Positions 6,509-7,399 of a DNA stretch of 7,399 nt are shown one piece after another. The position numbers and the translations under genes were made by a program. The notes under the pieces are model-generated. The model saw nothing but the letters and a program-made list of their open reading frames with translations. It had not been told where the DNA came from and did no database searches. How positions within the stretch are numbered: the stretch's first letter is position 1; every line of letters starts with the position of its first letter. Origin of the DNA: Vulcanimicrobiota bacterium (lineage in GTDB: Bacteria; Vulcanimicrobiota; Vulcanimicrobiia; Vulcanimicrobiales; Vulcanimicrobiaceae); assembly GCA_019233415.1 (NCBI GenBank), contig JAFAMK010000444.1:1-7399 (forward strand), written 5' to 3'.

Positions 6509-7399
6509 TCACCCGATCTCGGGCTGCTCCGCAGCGAGCAGCGGGGAGAACACCGGGACCGTCGGCGCCGCAGCGCGGCGACCGGTCAGCACGGGGATCG
6601 TGTTCATGTGCTCGTCGATCTTCTGGATGAAACGCGGCTCCAGCCCCGTCGTTTTCTTGAAGCGCGGCCATACGTCGCGAATGCGGTCGACCATCTCGTG
6701 CGCCGCGCCGAGGACGACCCCGCGCGGCACCGCCGCGCGGCGCGCCCACCGTTCGAGGTTGTCGAACGAGACGTCGGACCACTCTTTGCTTCGCGCGATC
6801 GACAGCGCGAGCCGGTCGTTCGCGAGATAGACGATCGTCGAGACGTAGTCGTACGCCGGCGCGAGGCGCGGCGTTCGCCCGTCGGGATACATGAGGCTCC
6901 AGTTCTTGAGGTGCATGTCACCGTTCCCGATCGCGACGGAGAACACGAGCCGGCGCACGAACTCGCGCGTCGCAGTCTCGTCGAGCGCGCGCCACATGCC
7001 GCCGAGCATCGAGCCGTAGCTGGCGTTCTTGTACTTCTCCGCCGGATACTGAGCGAAGACTTGATTGAAGTCCTCGATGTGGATGCGCGCGTCGCCATCG
7101 CGATCGAACCGCTTGATGAGCAGCGCCATGCCGAGATCGCTGCGCACCTCGGCCGGCATGTTCGTCACCGTGCGGGGATCGACGAGGTGTATCTCGGGAA
7201 CGGCTATCCCGACCTCGCGCGCGAAGCTGAGCATCGCGTACTCGTTCTCCGGAACGCCCGCGTAGACGGCCGACGGCATCTTGAGAATCCATTCGCCGCC
7301 CTGGCCGTGCACGGGGATCGTGAGGCCGCCGTCGGCTTCGCGGATCGCGCTGAACTTCAGCTGAACGCCGGCAAGGGAGAACTTCAGCACCGACGGGTC
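6509..7399 (-). CDS. hipA: HipA-family serine/threonine kinase toxin, C-terminal part (5' end outside window)
   Basis: Toxin of a type II HipAB-like toxin-antitoxin module. E. coli HipA phosphorylates glutamyl-tRNA synthetase, causing growth arrest and persistence. Numbering from the GTG at 7388-7390: KFSLAGVQLKFS (3-14) is the glycine-rich loop containing the serine position autophosphorylated in HipA; GGEWILKMPS (31-40) carries the ATP-contacting lysine; ENEYAMLSFAREVGI (48-62), LIKRFDR (91-97) and EDFNQVF (106-112) are family blocks; GDMHLKN (157-163) supplies the catalytic Asp158 and Asn163; D181 in APAYDYVS is the metal-binding aspartate. All key residues are present, so the kinase core looks intact. 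The GTG is probably not the start: the SLAG loop is preceded by an N-terminal subdomain of roughly 100-150 residues in HipA, and the frame is open to the window edge. A HipB-like antitoxin should lie further along the minus strand upstream. It is convergent with the tldDE unit and likely unrelated to it. Confidence 0.9.
   Translation of the reverse strand, partial: DPSVLKFSLAGVQLKFSAIREADGGLTIPVHGQGGEWILKMPSAVYAGVPENEYAMLSFAREVGIAVPEIHLVDPRTVTNMPAEVRSDLGMALLIKRFDRDGDARIHIEDFNQVFAQYPAEKYKNASYGSMLGGMWRALDETATREFVRRLVFSVAIGNGDMHLKNWSLMYPDGRTPRLAPAYDYVSTIVYLANDRLALSIARSKEWSDVSFDNLERWARRAAVPRGVVLGAAHEMVDRIRDVWPRFKKTTGLEPRFIQKIDEHMNTIPVLTGRRAAAPTVPVFSPLLAAEQPEIG
6512..6542. terminator. Weak hairpin pair at the convergent gene ends, possible terminator
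   Basis: Two small inverted repeats lie side by side in the last codons of hipA, just past the stop of the plus-strand unit: CCCGA/TCGGG at 6512-6516 and 6519-6523 (2-base loop, or CCCG/CGGG with a 4-base loop), and GCTGCTC/GAGCAGC at 6523-6529 and 6536-6542 (6-base loop). Neither is followed by a T-run on either strand. They share base 6523, so they cannot both form fully. They could slow transcription at the convergence point, but GC-rich sequence makes such stems by chance. Confidence 0.25.

Overview
This is a very GC-rich bacterial window. Most third codon positions are G or C, and the six-codon families lean to CGC, CTC and GCG. Genes are tightly packed, with no gene-free stretch over 100 bases. 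Nothing in it fixes the phylum. Base composition and gene content would suit a high-GC soil or sediment bacterium (Eremiobacterota/Vulcanimicrobiota, Gemmatimonadota and Actinomycetota are guesses only). I see no rRNA, tRNA, CRISPR array or insertion sequence.

Layout, left to right. (1) Positions 1-681, plus strand, hold the C-terminal half of an MFS drug/solute exporter that enters from outside the window. It converges on the next gene with 7 bases between the stops. (2) Positions 689-3422, minus strand, hold a probable two-gene operon. An AraC-family regulator with an N-terminal cupin-like sensor is transcribed first. After 34 bases comes an M3-family (PepF/thimet-type) zinc oligopeptidase with an apparent export signal. 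(3) Positions 3423-3511 are a short divergent control region. It holds the clearest regulatory signal in the window, an 18-base dyad CTCCTGAATATTTAGGAG in an otherwise GC-dominated sequence. (4) Positions 3512-6505, plus strand, hold tldD, then tldE (overlapping by 8 bases), then a 69-codon reading frame with a twin-arginine signal. The ribosome binding site of that frame overlaps the tldE stop codon. (5) Positions 6509-7399, minus strand, hold the C-terminal kinase core of a HipA-family toxin that runs off the right edge. It converges on the small Tat reading frame with 3 bases between stops.

The common theme is peptide and protein processing: an exported or periplasmic oligopeptidase, plus the TldD/TldE heterodimeric protease, which in known cases cleaves unfolded or modified peptides inside a closed chamber. 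The AraC gene sits between them and could control either or both through the shared divergent region. No RiPP modification enzyme is present. The most unusual item is the small Tat-signal frame translationally coupled to tldE: either the stump of a truncated exported protein or a genuine small exported product. The HipA gene faces the other way and looks like an independent toxin-antitoxin module whose antitoxin should lie beyond position 7399.
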